The notes beneath the pieces were generated by a model. It was given only the letters and a program-made list of their open reading frames with translations, searched no databases and was not told the DNA's origin. The translations under genes and the position numbers were made by a program. A stretch of DNA of 64,000 bases from Flavobacterium coralii. GTDB lineage: Bacteria > Bacteroidota > Bacteroidia > Flavobacteriales > Flavobacteriaceae. This document shows positions 18,534 to 27,916 of this stretch, in pieces; positions within the stretch are counted from its first letter, which is position 1, and each line of letters starts with the position of its first letter. The stretch spans positions 1-64,000 of the forward strand of contig NZ_JAHDIU010000001.1 in assembly GCF_019891545.1 (NCBI RefSeq). The letters are read 5' to 3'.

Positions 18534-20261
18534 TTAGTTTAAGTTCATACCTTTTATAATGTTTTCAATCCTGTCAGCCAGCATGGCGTCAACTTTCTTG
18601 AAATCATTTATATCGTCAAGCGTATCATTTACGCTGAAATAAAATTTTATTTTAGGTTCAGTACCGCTTGGGCGGGCGCATATCTTGCTGCCGTCTTCCA
18701 GATAGTAAATGAGTACGTCTGATTTTGGAAGCAGTAACTCTTCCTCTTCATTGGTTAGCAGGTTGCGGGCTACAGATGTTTTATAGTCTTCAACCATAAC
18801 CACGCGCTGCCCGTTAATTTCTTCTACAGGATTATTACGCAGGTTGTTCATCATCTGCTTTATTTCTTCCGCACCTTCTATACCTTTTTTGGTAAGCGAT
18901 ATAAGCGATTCCTTATAATACCCGAATTCGGCATAAAGCTTGAGCAGTTCCATATAAAGCGAGCTTGCCTTTGCTTTTGCCTGTGCTGCCATTTCGCATA
19001 TCAGCAGGGTAGAAGTTACCGCATCTTTATCGCGAACGGCATCGCCAACCATGTAACCAAAACTTTCTTCACCACCGCCTATAAATTCCTGCTCAGGGAA
19101 ATCCTTAATCATTTTGGCAATCCACTTAAAGCCTGTAAGCCCTACTTTGCAGTCTATATTATAAGCTGTGGCCAGTTCCATCATCATTGGGGTAGAAACT
19201 ATGGTAGAACCTATAAACTGGTTGCCGTTAATCCTGCCCTGCTTTTTCCACTGCTCCAGTAAAAAGTGTGTCATCAGCACCATTGTCTGGTTACCGTTAA
19301 GTAACGTCATAATGCCGTTGCCGTTGCGTACAGCTACACCAAGCCTGTCACTGTCAGGGTCGGTGCCTATAACAATATCAGCATCCATCTGGTCGGCAAG
19401 GTCAATTGCCATTTGCAGTGCTTCCGGCTCTTCCGGGTTTGGCGATTTTACCGTTGGGAAATTTCCGTTAGGGACTGATTGTTCCGCTACCAGAAACACA
19501 TTGTTGTAACCCGCATCTTCAAGTAAATCGGGCACCAGTTTTACTGATGTACCGTGAAGTGGTGTAAATACTATTTTAAGCTGGTCTTTGGCTTCCTGGC
19601 TGGTATTAAAAGTGGCATTTTGTATAGAGGTCTGTATAAAAGCCCTGTCAAGGTCATTACCGATATATTCTATCAGGTTGTCATTAGCTTGAAAGTTAAT
19701 CTGGCTATATTCAAGTGAATCAATAACATCTATAATTTCTTTATCCTGAGGCGGTACAAGCTGGCCGCCATCCTGCCAGTACACTTTATATCCGTTATAT
19801 TCGGGTGGGTTGTGAGATGCAGTTAGTACTACGCCTGCATGGCATTTTAAATGCTTAACCGCAAAAGAAAGTTCAGGTGTGGGGCGAAGTTCCTCAAACA
19901 GGTACACTTTTATGCCGTTAGCCGAAAATACATTGGCAACTGTTTTGGCAAGCGTGTCGCTATTGTTACGGCAATCATAGGCAATGGCTACTTTTACCTG
20001 CTCGCCGGGAAAAGATTTTTTAAGGTATTCTGATAGTCCCTGAGTTGCTTTACCCAGTGTATATTTATTGATGCGGTTGGTACCGGGGCCCATAATGCCA
20101 CGCATACCGCCGGTGCCAAACTCAAGGTTTTTGTAAAAGCTTTCCTCCAGTTCTTTAGGAGATGAGGTCATCATCTCTTTTATGGCGTTTTGGGTATCCG
20201 CATCAAAATCCGGGGTTAGCCATATATTTACTTTATCTAATATTGATTGTGAAATTTCCAT
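18534..20261 (-). CDS. phosphoglucomutase/phosphomannomutase (PGM2-like)
   Basis: Alpha-D-phosphohexomutase of 575 residues that interconverts 1- and 6-phosphosugars for sugar-nucleotide and envelope synthesis. The phosphoserine loop is VVLTASHNPPEYNGYK with S149 as the catalytic serine; the metal loop is TDPDSDRLGV; the sugar-binding loop is GGGEESFGYM; and the phosphate-binding loop near the C-terminus is RPSGTEPKIKFY. The length is typical of the PGM2-like branch rather than the 450-residue GlmM branch. First gene before the ABC exporter. Confidence 0.92.
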   Translation of the reverse strand: MEISQSILDKVNIWLTPDFDADTQNAIKEMMTSSPKELEESFYKNLEFGTGGMRGIMGPGTNRINKYTLGKATQGLSEYLKKSFPGEQVKVAIAYDCRNNSDTLAKTVANVFSANGIKVYLFEELRPTPELSFAVKHLKCHAGVVLTASHNPPEYNGYKVYWQDGGQLVPPQDKEIIDVIDSLEYSQINFQANDNLIEYIGNDLDRAFIQTSIQNATFNTSQEAKDQLKIVFTPLHGTSVKLVPDLLEDAGYNNVFLVAEQSVPNGNFPTVKSPNPEEPEALQMAIDLADQMDADIVIGTDPDSDRLGVAVRNGNGIMTLLNGNQTMVLMTHFLLEQWKKQGRINGNQFIGSTIVSTPMMMELATAYNIDCKVGLTGFKWIAKMIKDFPEQEFIGGGEESFGYMVGDAVRDKDAVTSTLLICEMAAQAKAKASSLYMELLKLYAEFGYYKESLISLTKKGIEGAEEIKQMMNNLRNNPVEEINGQRVVMVEDYKTSVARNLLTNEEEELLLPKSDVLIYYLEDGSKICARPSGTEPKIKFYFSVNDTLDDINDFKKVDAMLADRIENIIKGMNLN

Positions 20262-20325
20262 GAGGATTGGTTTAATTATAGTTTTGTAAGTAGGTTTTTT
20301 ACCGGATGAAGTTACAAATATTTTA

Positions 20326-21276
20326 TTATAAGGTTTCGCTAATCTTGTAGCGCTCTTCGTTATTTTTTGTACGCAGTATTATCTCTCCTAAAAAGCCTGC
20401 AAGAAACAATTGTGTACCAATAATCATAGTTGTAAGGGCAATATAAAACCACGGATTATCTGTTACCAGTATGGCAGGCTCGTGGTTGTACAATTTAATA
20501 AGCTTAGTAAAACCTATATAAATTGCCGAAAGTAAGCCTATGATAAACATAAGAACACCAAGCGCCCCGAAAAGGTGCATGGGTCTTTTGCCGAATTTAC
20601 TGATGAACCATATTGTGATAAGGTCTAAAAAGCCGTTTATAAAACGCTCCATGCCAAATTTGGTGTTGCCATACTTACGTGCCTGGTGCTTAACCACCTT
20701 TTCTCCAATTTTTGGAAAGCCTGCATTTTTTGCAAGCACAGGTATATAACGGTGCATTTCGCCCGAAACCTCTATGTTTTTTACTACATCAAGCCTGTAG
20801 GCCTTAAGCCCGCAGTTAAAGTCGTTAAGTTTTACCCCGGATGTTTTTCTTGCAGCCCAGTTAAATAGCTTGGAAGGCATATTTTTAGACAGTACTGAAT
20901 CATACCTTTTTTTCTTCCAGCCGGAAACAAGGTCATACCCCTGTTGGGTAATCATTTCAAACAGCCCAGGTATTTCTTCGGGATTGTCCTGCAGGTCGGC
21001 ATCCATGGTTATCACCACATCGCCCTGCGCACGTGCAAAGCCTGCATGCAGCGCCTGCGATTTACCATAGTTACGCAAAAAGCGGATACCTTTTACATTA
21101 GGATCCGCTGCTGAGAGAGATTGTATTTTTTTCCACGAGCCGTCGGTACTGCCATCATCAATAAATAGTATTTCGTAGCTGTAATTGTTGGCTGCCATAA
21201 CGCCCGCTATCCAGCGGTGCAGTTCGGCAAGAGATTCCTCTTCGTTTAAAAGGGGTATTACTATAGATAGGTTCAT
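20326..21276 (-). CDS. family 2 glycosyltransferase (DPM1/ArnC-like)
   Basis: Membrane-associated glycosyltransferase of 316 residues. The N-terminal GT-A domain shows SIVIPLLNEEESL, FIDDGSTDGS and the metal-binding motif TMDADLQDNPEE. Two C-terminal transmembrane helices (about residues 230-300: LGVLMFIIGLLSAIYIGF and FYIALTTMIIGTQLFLAGFL) are followed by an RTKNNEERY tail. This layout is that of enzymes that load a sugar onto polyprenyl phosphate. It sits 8 bases downstream of the DUF4199 gene and so belongs to the same transcript. Confidence 0.9.
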   Translation of the reverse strand: MNLSIVIPLLNEEESLAELHRWIAGVMAANNYSYEILFIDDGSTDGSWKKIQSLSAADPNVKGIRFLRNYGKSQALHAGFARAQGDVVITMDADLQDNPEEIPGLFEMITQQGYDLVSGWKKKRYDSVLSKNMPSKLFNWAARKTSGVKLNDFNCGLKAYRLDVVKNIEVSGEMHRYIPVLAKNAGFPKIGEKVVKHQARKYGNTKFGMERFINGFLDLITIWFISKFGKRPMHLFGALGVLMFIIGLLSAIYIGFTKLIKLYNHEPAILVTDNPWFYIALTTMIIGTQLFLAGFLGEIILRTKNNEERYKISETL

Positions 21277-21284
21277 GTATGGTA

Positions 21285-21824
21285 TTAAAATGCGCCCGGG
21301 TTGTCTTTTTTAACTACAGCACCTACTATCAGAGATACTACAAGTCCGTCAAGAGCATATACAATTATAATGAAAGGTGCAGATACAAAGGGGTTCATGA
21401 ACATTTTCGTCCATTCAAGAGCCATCTTTAACTGCTCCGATGTCATTTGAGGGTTTTGCTTCGCTGTTATCTCTGCCATCTGTGCATACATCTCGTCTGC
21501 AAACTCAGGCACTATATAATTAAATATGATGTTAAACACGGCGAATAAAAAAGCTGCAAACACGTTTACTGTAACACCTGCCTTAAGGCATTGCCCAAAA
21601 GTGGCATAACCACCGTTTATGTTTTTAAAGCTTTTGCAGGCAAGGGTAATGAATATAGCAGGTAAAACAATATAATTCAGTAAGTTAATTACTATTCCTA
21701 CCGTTGGGTCTGTCTGAGCATTTAATTTTAATGTATAACCTAAAACAAGTTCTACAATCATTATTATGCCAAACACAGTTCCGTAAGGTAAGGCTGCTTT
21801 TGCTGGTGAGGTAGTTTTGCTCAT
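21285..21824 (-). CDS. DUF4199 family membrane protein
   Basis: Integral membrane protein of 179 residues with four hydrophobic helices (for example GTVFGIIMIVELVLGYTL and FVSAPFIIIVYALDGLVVSL) and the conserved NGGYATFGQCLKAG between helices two and three. It matches DUF4199, a family largely confined to Bacteroidota, often next to a dolichol-phosphate-mannose-synthase-like glycosyltransferase, as here. Function unknown; an accessory role to the glycosyltransferase is inferred from position only. Confidence 0.85.
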   Translation of the reverse strand: MSKTTSPAKAALPYGTVFGIIMIVELVLGYTLKLNAQTDPTVGIVINLLNYIVLPAIFITLACKSFKNINGGYATFGQCLKAGVTVNVFAAFLFAVFNIIFNYIVPEFADEMYAQMAEITAKQNPQMTSEQLKMALEWTKMFMNPFVSAPFIIIVYALDGLVVSLIVGAVVKKDNPGAF

Positions 21825-21920
21825 AATTGTTGGTTTTTTAAGTTTACAAATATACTAATTACTGTACAATCAGTCGCCATAAAACATGCTATGTTACAGC
21901 GAAAAAAATATTTACAGCTA

Positions 21921-21950
21921 TTTGATATTAAAAAAATAATTGTACTTTTG
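21921..21950 (+). promoter_or_regulatory. promoter of the L31 gene
   Basis: TTTG (21921-21924), 18 bases, then TACTTTTG (21943-21950): an almost ideal Bacteroidota housekeeping promoter. Transcription would start near 21957, leaving a leader of about 105 bases before the L31 start at 22065, long enough for autoregulation by ribosomal protein binding, although no conserved fold was recognised. Confidence 0.8.
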
Positions 21951-22064
21951 CACTCTGAAATTAAAATGTTTAAAAACAAAAAGTTGTAAAAACGTTTATA
22001 CCTTTCTGTAAACAGGAAGCCGCAAAACGGGGTTGCAGCCATAACAAAATAACAATTTACAAAA

Positions 22065-22316
22065 ATGAAAAAAGGTATTCACCCGGAAAATTACAGATTA
22101 GTAGCATTCAAAGACATGTCTAACGATGATGTGTTCCTTACTAAATCTACAGCAGATACAAAAGAAACAATTGAAGTGGACGGAGTTGAGTATCCGGTGG
22201 TAAAAATGGAAATTTCCAGGACATCACACCCTTTCTATACAGGTAAATCTAAACTTATCGATACCGCTGGACGTATCGACAAGTTCAAAAATAAATATGC
22301 AAAATTCAAAAAGTAA
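22065..22316 (+). CDS. rpmE2: 50S ribosomal protein L31 type B
   Basis: Ribosomal protein of 83 residues ([20 protein letters not shown]; then [15 protein letters not shown] and [15 protein letters not shown]). It has none of the zinc-binding cysteines of type A L31, so it is the zinc-independent type B, which is the form usually present in Bacteroidota. Monocistronic: strong promoter upstream and strong terminator downstream. Confidence 0.97.
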   Translation: MKKGIHPENYRLVAFKDMSNDDVFLTKSTADTKETIEVDGVEYPVVKMEISRTSHPFYTGKSKLIDTAGRIDKFKNKYAKFKK

Positions 22317-22339
22317 TTTTTGCTTTTGCAACAATACTA

Positions 22340-22367
22340 AGCCTTCCGGTACCGGAAGGCTTTTTTT
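22340..22367 (+). terminator. terminator of the L31 gene
   Basis: A perfect 22-bp palindrome (AGCCTTCCGGTACCGGAAGGCT) followed by a run of seven T, 23 bases after the L31 stop. Confidence 0.92.
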
Positions 22368-22410
22368 ATGCCCTATTGCAAAGCATAACAAATAAACAAT
22401 ATACCGGCTA

Positions 22411-22442
22411 TTGCCGTGTTACAACATATTTAACTATTTTTG
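22411..22442 (+). promoter_or_regulatory. promoter of the GlmU-like gene
   Basis: TTG (22411-22413), 21 bases, then TATTTTTG (22435-22442). The predicted transcript starts at about 22449, downstream of the in-frame TTG at 22440, which supports ATG 22464 as the translation start. Confidence 0.5.
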
Positions 22443-22463
22443 GGGCTAAAACTAAGCAACACC

Positions 22464-23642
22464 ATGAACTACATACTTTTTGACGGCCCCGTGCGCAACG
22501 CCCTGCTGCCGTTTACTTTTACAAGGCCCGTAGCCGATATTCGCATAGGCATACTTACCATACGCGAAAAATGGGAAAAGCATCTGGGTTATACCACAAC
22601 AACCCTTACCGAAGAGTACCTGATGGAAAAATATCCGATGGTAGAAATGGAAGAGAACATTATGATAAATGCCTCTTTCCTGCCAACGGAAGATATGGCC
22701 GAAATGGTGCAGTCTTTAGAAGAAAACCAGGCTTTGTTTTATGGTGAAGATGTTATTGCTTTTTTTACTAAAGACACGCAGGAAGAAGTTGATTTTGACA
22801 CTTATGATATTATAGAGTACAGTGGCGATTGCCTAAGGGTAGAAAACCCGTGGGATATTTTTGCAAAGAATGATGCCGCCATACGTGAAGATTTTGAACT
22901 GCTTACCGAAGGCCGTGTATCGCAGCCTATACCTGCCAGCGTAAACACAATAGCACCACATAACATTTTTATAGAAGAAGGCGCAAAGCTTGAGTTTGTT
23001 ACCCTTAATGCCTCCACTGGGCCAATATATATTGGCAGGGATACCGAAATTATGGAAAACTCTGTAATACGCGGGCCGTTTGCACTTTGCGAAGGTGCCC
23101 AGGTAAAACTGGCAACAAAAGTATATGGCGCTACCACCGTAGGGCCGCACTCGCGCATTGGCGGAGAGGTAAGTAACTCGGTGCTGTTTGGCTATTCCAA
23201 TAAAGGGCACGACGGATTTTTAGGGAACTCGGTGTTAGGCGAATGGTGTAACCTTGGTGCGGATACGAACAACAGTAACCTTAAAAACAACTATGAAGAG
23301 GTAAAACTGTGGAGCTATGAAAAAGGCATTTTCGCCAAAACAGGGCTTCAGTTTTGCGGGCTTATGATGGGCGACCACAGCAAATGCGGTATCAACACCA
23401 TGTTTAATACCGGTACAGTTGTAGGCGTTAGTGCCAATATTTTCGGGGCAGGCTTTCCGCGCAATTTTGTACCGAGCTTTTCATGGGGAGGGGCTTCCGG
23501 CTTTACAACCTACATCACCAAAAAAGCATTCGAAACCGCTAAAATTGTAATGTCGCGCCGTAATGTAGATTTTACAGAGCAGGATGCAGCCATACTGGAA
23601 CACGTTTTTGAAGAAACCAAACAATGGCGTAAAGACGGTTAG
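22464..23642 (+). CDS. GlmU family sugar nucleotidyltransferase-like protein
   Basis: Protein of 392 residues with an N-terminal nucleotidyltransferase-like region (MNYILFDGPVRNALLPFTFT) and a C-terminal left-handed beta-helix of hexapeptide repeats (about residues 180-350: GPIYIGRDTEIMENSVIRGP, STNNSNLKNN region, GDHSKCGINTMFNTGTVVGV). Bacteroidota carry this conserved GlmU-like protein in addition to the true GlmU; the classic LAAGxGTRM signature is absent, so catalytic activity is uncertain. I chose ATG 22464 over TTG 22440 because the promoter lies between them. The nuclease gene follows after 5 bases. Confidence 0.82.
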   Translation: MNYILFDGPVRNALLPFTFTRPVADIRIGILTIREKWEKHLGYTTTTLTEEYLMEKYPMVEMEENIMINASFLPTEDMAEMVQSLEENQALFYGEDVIAFFTKDTQEEVDFDTYDIIEYSGDCLRVENPWDIFAKNDAAIREDFELLTEGRVSQPIPASVNTIAPHNIFIEEGAKLEFVTLNASTGPIYIGRDTEIMENSVIRGPFALCEGAQVKLATKVYGATTVGPHSRIGGEVSNSVLFGYSNKGHDGFLGNSVLGEWCNLGADTNNSNLKNNYEEVKLWSYEKGIFAKTGLQFCGLMMGDHSKCGINTMFNTGTVVGVSANIFGAGFPRNFVPSFSWGGASGFTTYITKKAFETAKIVMSRRNVDFTEQDAAILEHVFEETKQWRKDG

Positions 23643-23647
23643 TTGCT

Positions 23648-24250
23648 ATGGCAAGACGAAAAACAAAAAAGAAATACAGTATAGGAAGCCTGCTCATTGT
23701 GCTGGCTTTCGCTGTTTTAGCACTATACCGTAATTACCAGAAACAGGAACCATCGCACGATGGCTTTCAGCCTGAAAAGCGTACTGAGCGTCCACAGCCA
23801 CGTGATAAGAAAGAGGTGCGAGCCCTTAAAACCTTTACAGGTAAAGTAGTGGGTATTAAAGACGGCGATACTTTTGAAGTGTTATACGATGGGCAAACAG
23901 AGCGCGTTCGGCTGGCAGAAATTGACTGCCCCGAAAGTGCACAGCCGTTTGGCAAGGCAGCTAAGAAGTTTGCATCTGACCTTTGCTTTGGCAAAACGGT
24001 TACTGTTGAGGCAGGCGGCAAACGCGACCGATACGGCAGGGTAGTAGGCACTGTTTTTACAGATGATGGCATAAATGTTAACCAGGAACTTGTAAAGGCC
24101 GGACTTGCATGGCATTACAAAGATTATTCTGATAGTGATGAACTGGCAGCTATTGAAGAACAGGCACGTGCGGAGAATGTTGGCCTTTGGGCAGATAATA
24201 ACCCTGTAGCGCCGTGGGACTGGCGCAAAAACAAACGCAAACGCCGCTAA
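23648..24250 (+). CDS. membrane-anchored thermonuclease-family protein
   Basis: Staphylococcal-nuclease-like protein of 200 residues. After a basic start (MARRKTKKK) comes one hydrophobic helix (GSLLIVLAFAVLALY), a flexible charged linker, and the SNase domain from about residue 62. Calcium and catalytic residues are in place: KDGDTFEV (Asp), RVRLAEIDCPES (Arg and Glu) and RDRYGR (second Arg). It is likely an anchored or secreted nuclease that degrades DNA and RNA outside the cytoplasm. It is the second gene of the unit with the GlmU-like gene, and its stop overlaps that of the convergent gene by 4 bases. Confidence 0.9.
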   Translation: MARRKTKKKYSIGSLLIVLAFAVLALYRNYQKQEPSHDGFQPEKRTERPQPRDKKEVRALKTFTGKVVGIKDGDTFEVLYDGQTERVRLAEIDCPESAQPFGKAAKKFASDLCFGKTVTVEAGGKRDRYGRVVGTVFTDDGINVNQELVKAGLAWHYKDYSDSDELAAIEEQARAENVGLWADNNPVAPWDWRKNKRKRR

Positions 24251-25857
24251 CCGTTTTTCTTTTTAACCTGTTTAAGCACCAAAAGGTTAAGCGGGTTTAT
24301 ACCCAAACCTGAAACATTTTTTCGGGTAAAGCGTGCTGCCTTGTCATAAAACAGGGGTACAACAGGTGCTTCTTCCATTACAATACTATCCATTTTTCGG
24401 TATAATGCAAATCGTTCTTTATCATTTATAACAGTAAAGGCTTTTTCGTACAACCTGTCGAATTCGGCGTTTTTAAAGTGAGTATAATTAGGCCCGCCAG
24501 GCGAAAAGTTCTTACTGTAAAATAGAGACAGGTAGTTTTCGGCATCAGGGTAATCGGCTATCCAGCTTGCCTTAAAGAATGATACCTTACCATTGCTTAT
24601 AGCCTGTGTAAGCGTAGAAGGCGGGTTAACATCTACCTCAACTTTAAGCCCCAGCTTTTGCCATTCGCGTTGCAGGTACTCGGCAATATCAAGATAGGAT
24701 GCACTGGTACTCATCCTTACCACAGGTTGTTTGTTGCCGTTATCCTTCTTATAATCAGCTATAAGCTCTCTTGCCTTTGCAGGGTTGTAATTATAGCCTT
24801 TAGTGCCATATCCACCAAGTCCTGTCGGTATCATGCCATGAGTGGCAGGTGTACCCATACCGTTCCGCAGGTACATTATCATTTTAGCACGGTCAAATCC
24901 GTAATTCATAGCCTGGCGAATACGTTTGTCCTTAACTGCTTCGTCTGCGCCATCCAGCCTGAAGCCCATATATTCGGTGTTGAGGTAAGGGCCTGTTATC
25001 ATATCTACCGTTGTAGTATATTCGGGCTGTAGACCACCCTTTGGGGTCAGTATTTCGTCTTTGTAAGACGGGTCCAGCCCCGACACGAAATCCTGCCTGC
25101 CCTGAACAAATTGCAAAAAGCCGCTTTGCTTGTCAGGTAAAAAGGTTATGGCTACGGCCTCAAGATAAGGCAGGCGGTTGCCTGCTTTGTCTTTTTCGTA
25201 GTAAAGATGGTTTTTCCGTAATACCAGCTTTATGTTCTCTTCCCATATTTTGAAACGGAAAGGCCCTGTGCCCACCGGGTTAGAACGGAAATCATATCCG
25301 GATTTTTCAAAAGCCTCATGCGGCACCACCGATGCATATTTCATGGTAAGCAATCCTAAAAACGCAGGGAATGTTTTGTTCAGTTTTATCTCAAAAATAC
25401 TGTCATTAACTGCCTTAAAAGTTTCCACATTCTGTAATATCCACCTGCCCGGGGCAGCAACGTTTTCATCCAGCAGGCGGCTAAAGCTGTACTCAAAATC
25501 GGCGGCAGTAACGGCTCGGGTACTGTCGGCGCCAAACACCCCGCTTTTATGGAAGTAAACATCATTACGCAGTACAAATGTATAGGTTTTGCCATCTTCG
25601 GCTATCTGCCATCTTTTTGCAATATCGGGCTGCACATTAAGGCTGTCATCAAGCTGTACCAGCCCGTTAAACAACTGGTTGCAGACCCATATAGATGGCC
25701 TTGTTCTCGAAAAAGCAGGGTCAAGCGAGTTAACGGCGGCATTTTCGTTATAGCGGAAAACAAGATGATCGCGGTTTAGTTTTTGTGAATCAGAGCAGGA
25801 TGCAAATAAAAGCGTTAAGCAACAAATTGATATATAGTATCTTAATGATTTCATCAA
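24247..25857 (-). CDS. peptide ABC transporter substrate-binding lipoprotein (SBP_bac_5)
   Basis: Solute-binding lipoprotein of 536 residues, OppA/DppA class. The signal peptide ends in the lipobox FASC near residue 22. The family core reads DIAKRWQIAEDGKTYTFVLR, then NPVGTGPFRF and KDKRIRQAMNYGFDR, and the C-terminal MDSIVMEEAPVVPLFYD. The typical ligand is an oligopeptide or dipeptide. No permease or ATPase genes are beside it, so the rest of the importer must be elsewhere. Its stop codon overlaps the convergent nuclease stop. Confidence 0.9.
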   Translation of the reverse strand: MMKSLRYYISICCLTLLFASCSDSQKLNRDHLVFRYNENAAVNSLDPAFSRTRPSIWVCNQLFNGLVQLDDSLNVQPDIAKRWQIAEDGKTYTFVLRNDVYFHKSGVFGADSTRAVTAADFEYSFSRLLDENVAAPGRWILQNVETFKAVNDSIFEIKLNKTFPAFLGLLTMKYASVVPHEAFEKSGYDFRSNPVGTGPFRFKIWEENIKLVLRKNHLYYEKDKAGNRLPYLEAVAITFLPDKQSGFLQFVQGRQDFVSGLDPSYKDEILTPKGGLQPEYTTTVDMITGPYLNTEYMGFRLDGADEAVKDKRIRQAMNYGFDRAKMIMYLRNGMGTPATHGMIPTGLGGYGTKGYNYNPAKARELIADYKKDNGNKQPVVRMSTSASYLDIAEYLQREWQKLGLKVEVDVNPPSTLTQAISNGKVSFFKASWIADYPDAENYLSLFYSKNFSPGGPNYTHFKNAEFDRLYEKAFTVINDKERFALYRKMDSIVMEEAPVVPLFYDKAARFTRKNVSGLGINPLNLLVLKQVKKKNG

Positions 25858-25872
25858 ATAGAATTTTGTGTG

Positions 25873-25880
25873 TAAATTTG
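25873..25880 (+). promoter_or_regulatory. candidate -7 element of mtaB
   Basis: TAAATTTG matches TAnnTTTG 62 bases upstream of the mtaB start. No well spaced -33 TTG was found. Confidence 0.4.
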
Positions 25881-25942
25881 CAACCTCTTTTTATAAAGGG
25901 TAAATATAAATAAAACTTACTGCTTTGCAGCAGGCGGAGAGA

Positions 25943-27280
25943 ATGGAAAACAGGAAGAAAGTCGCTTTTTATACACTCGGATGCAAACTGAATTTTTCAG
26001 AGACATCTACCATTGCGCGCAGTTTTCAGGATGAAGGTTTTGACCGTGTTGATTTTGAAGATGCAGCTGATATATATGTTATAAACACGTGTTCGGTTAC
26101 CGAAAATGCCGATAAACAGTTTAAGCAGATAGTAAAAAAAGCACTTAAAAAGAATGATAAAGCCTTTGTTGCCGCAGTAGGCTGCTATGCACAGCTAAAG
26201 CCTGAGGAACTTGCCGCAGTAGATGGGGTTGACCTTGTTTTGGGGGCTACCGAAAAGTTTAAGATTACCGATTATATAAACGACCTTTCTAAAAACGATA
26301 TGGGAGAGGTGCACAGTTGCGAAATAGCCGAAGCCGATTTTTATGTGGGCAGCTATTCTATCGGCGACCGCACGCGCGCTTTCCTTAAAGTGCAGGATGG
26401 CTGCGATTATAAATGTACCTATTGTACCATACCATTGGCAAGGGGTATTTCGCGTAGCGACACGTTAGAGAATGTACTTAAAAATGCTGCGGAGATTTCT
26501 GCGCAGAATATTAAGGAAATTGTACTTACAGGTGTAAATATTGGCGATTACGGTAAAGGGGAGTTCGGCAATAAAAAGCATGAGCATACTTTTTATGAGC
26601 TGGTGCAGGAACTTGACAGGGTAGAAGGGATAGAGCGCCTGCGTATTTCTTCTATTGAGCCTAACCTGCTTAAAAATGAAACAATAGATTTTGTAGCACA
26701 AAGCCGGACATTTGTACCGCATTTCCATATACCGCTGCAATCCGGCAGTAATGACATACTAAAGCTGATGCGCCGCCGCTACATGCGCGAGGTATATACC
26801 GAACGTGTGGAGCGCATCCGCAAGGTGATGCCGCACGCCTGTATTGGTGTAGATGTTATTGTAGGTTTTCCGGGTGAAACTGATGAACATTTCCTTGAAA
26901 CCTATAACTACCTTAACAGCCTTAATATATCCTATCTGCACGTGTTTACCTATAGTGAGCGTGACAACACCCCAGCCGCCGGAATGGATGGCGTAGTGCC
27001 TTTAAATGTGCGCAGCAAGCGCAGTAAAATGCTAAGGGGCTTATCAGTAAAAAAGCGCAGGGCTTTTTATGAAAGCCAGTTGGGCAATACCCTTACCGTG
27101 CTTTTTGAGGGAGAAAACAAAGAAGGCTATATACACGGATTTACTGAAAATTATGTAAAGGTAAAAGCACCGTGGAACCCGGAGCTGGTAAACACATTGC
27201 ACGAAGTTACACTTACCAAGATTGATGATGACGGGCTGGTAAGGTTCAGTTTTGTGGAAGAGCCTGTATTTGCAGGCTAA
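25943..27280 (+). CDS. mtaB: tRNA threonylcarbamoyladenosine methylthiotransferase MtaB
   Basis: Radical-SAM enzyme of 445 residues that adds a methylthio group to t6A37 of ANN-decoding tRNAs. The N-terminal domain carries the three cluster cysteines (YTLGCKLN, NTCSVTE, VGCYAQ), the radical-SAM motif is C154, C158, C161 (CDYKCTYC), and a TRAM-like domain ends the protein. The GCKLN start and YTLG motif separate MtaB from MiaB and RimO. I prefer ATG 25943 to the TTG 18 bases upstream because MENRKKVAFYTLGCKLN is the usual start. Its stop abuts the convergent methyltransferase stop. Confidence 0.92.
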   Translation: MENRKKVAFYTLGCKLNFSETSTIARSFQDEGFDRVDFEDAADIYVINTCSVTENADKQFKQIVKKALKKNDKAFVAAVGCYAQLKPEELAAVDGVDLVLGATEKFKITDYINDLSKNDMGEVHSCEIAEADFYVGSYSIGDRTRAFLKVQDGCDYKCTYCTIPLARGISRSDTLENVLKNAAEISAQNIKEIVLTGVNIGDYGKGEFGNKKHEHTFYELVQELDRVEGIERLRISSIEPNLLKNETIDFVAQSRTFVPHFHIPLQSGSNDILKLMRRRYMREVYTERVERIRKVMPHACIGVDVIVGFPGETDEHFLETYNYLNSLNISYLHVFTYSERDNTPAAGMDGVVPLNVRSKRSKMLRGLSVKKRRAFYESQLGNTLTVLFEGENKEGYIHGFTENYVKVKAPWNPELVNTLHEVTLTKIDDDGLVRFSFVEEPVFAG

Positions 27281-27916
27281 CTATAAACTCAGTACTACAA
27301 GCCGCTTTTCAATATATAAATCTTTATAGTCAAAGGTATCTTTTATCCATTCGAATGCATTTTTGTGATAAAAGAAAACGTGTGTAGGGTCGTTTTTATA
27401 ATACCATGAGCCAAAGTCTTTTTCGGCATCAAAAAACTCGGTCATTATATATAGTTTTCCTTCCGGGCGGAGTAGTTTGCGCAGTAATTCAAATTCCTTG
27501 TAAGGATTTTTAAAATGCTCGGCAACCTCGGTACAGGTTATATAATTATACTTCTGCTCCAATACGGTTGTATCGACGTGAAAAAAAGGATCATATTGCT
27601 TAATGCAATAGTGATTGTCCTCAAGCACTCTTACAACAGCTGAGCCTGTACCCGAACCAAAGTCGAGCCCTACATCTTCCCTTTTAAAATCTTGTAATAT
27701 GCGTTTCGTTACAGGGCTGATAAACTTTTGGTAGTTAGTATCAGATGCATTATTGTTGTGTTGGCGGTAGTGTACCGCTTCGTCTTCCGCACTTAGGTAA
27801 AATTGCGGATGCAGCATTACAGAGCAGCAGTTGCTGCACTGCATGAAAACATGTTCCTTTTGTTTGTGGTATAAAATAGTGTTTGCCCTGCACAGCGGGC
27901 AGGGCGGTGTTTCCAT
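27281..27916 (-). CDS. class I SAM-dependent methyltransferase with N-terminal zinc ribbon
   Basis: Methyltransferase of 211 residues. An N-terminal CPLC...CSNC cysteine set (residues about 5-31) suggests a small zinc ribbon. The SAM-binding motif I is VGLDFGSGTGSAV, followed by YITCTEVAEHFKNP and a late LLRPEGKLYIMTEFF strand. This fits the methyltransferase-12/Ubie-type fold; the substrate is unknown. Its ATG overlaps the stop of the GNAT-like gene by one base (TAATG), so it is translationally coupled as the last gene of the pirin operon. Confidence 0.85.
   Translation of the reverse strand: METPPCPLCRANTILYHKQKEHVFMQCSNCCSVMLHPQFYLSAEDEAVHYRQHNNNASDTNYQKFISPVTKRILQDFKREDVGLDFGSGTGSAVVRVLEDNHYCIKQYDPFFHVDTTVLEQKYNYITCTEVAEHFKNPYKEFELLRKLLRPEGKLYIMTEFFDAEKDFGSWYYKNDPTHVFFYHKNAFEWIKDTFDYKDLYIEKRLVVLSL

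Noticed and set aside
21821-22042. A 73-residue minus-strand frame upstream of DUF4199
   Set aside because: It covers the strong plus-strand L31 promoter and leader and has no protein signature.
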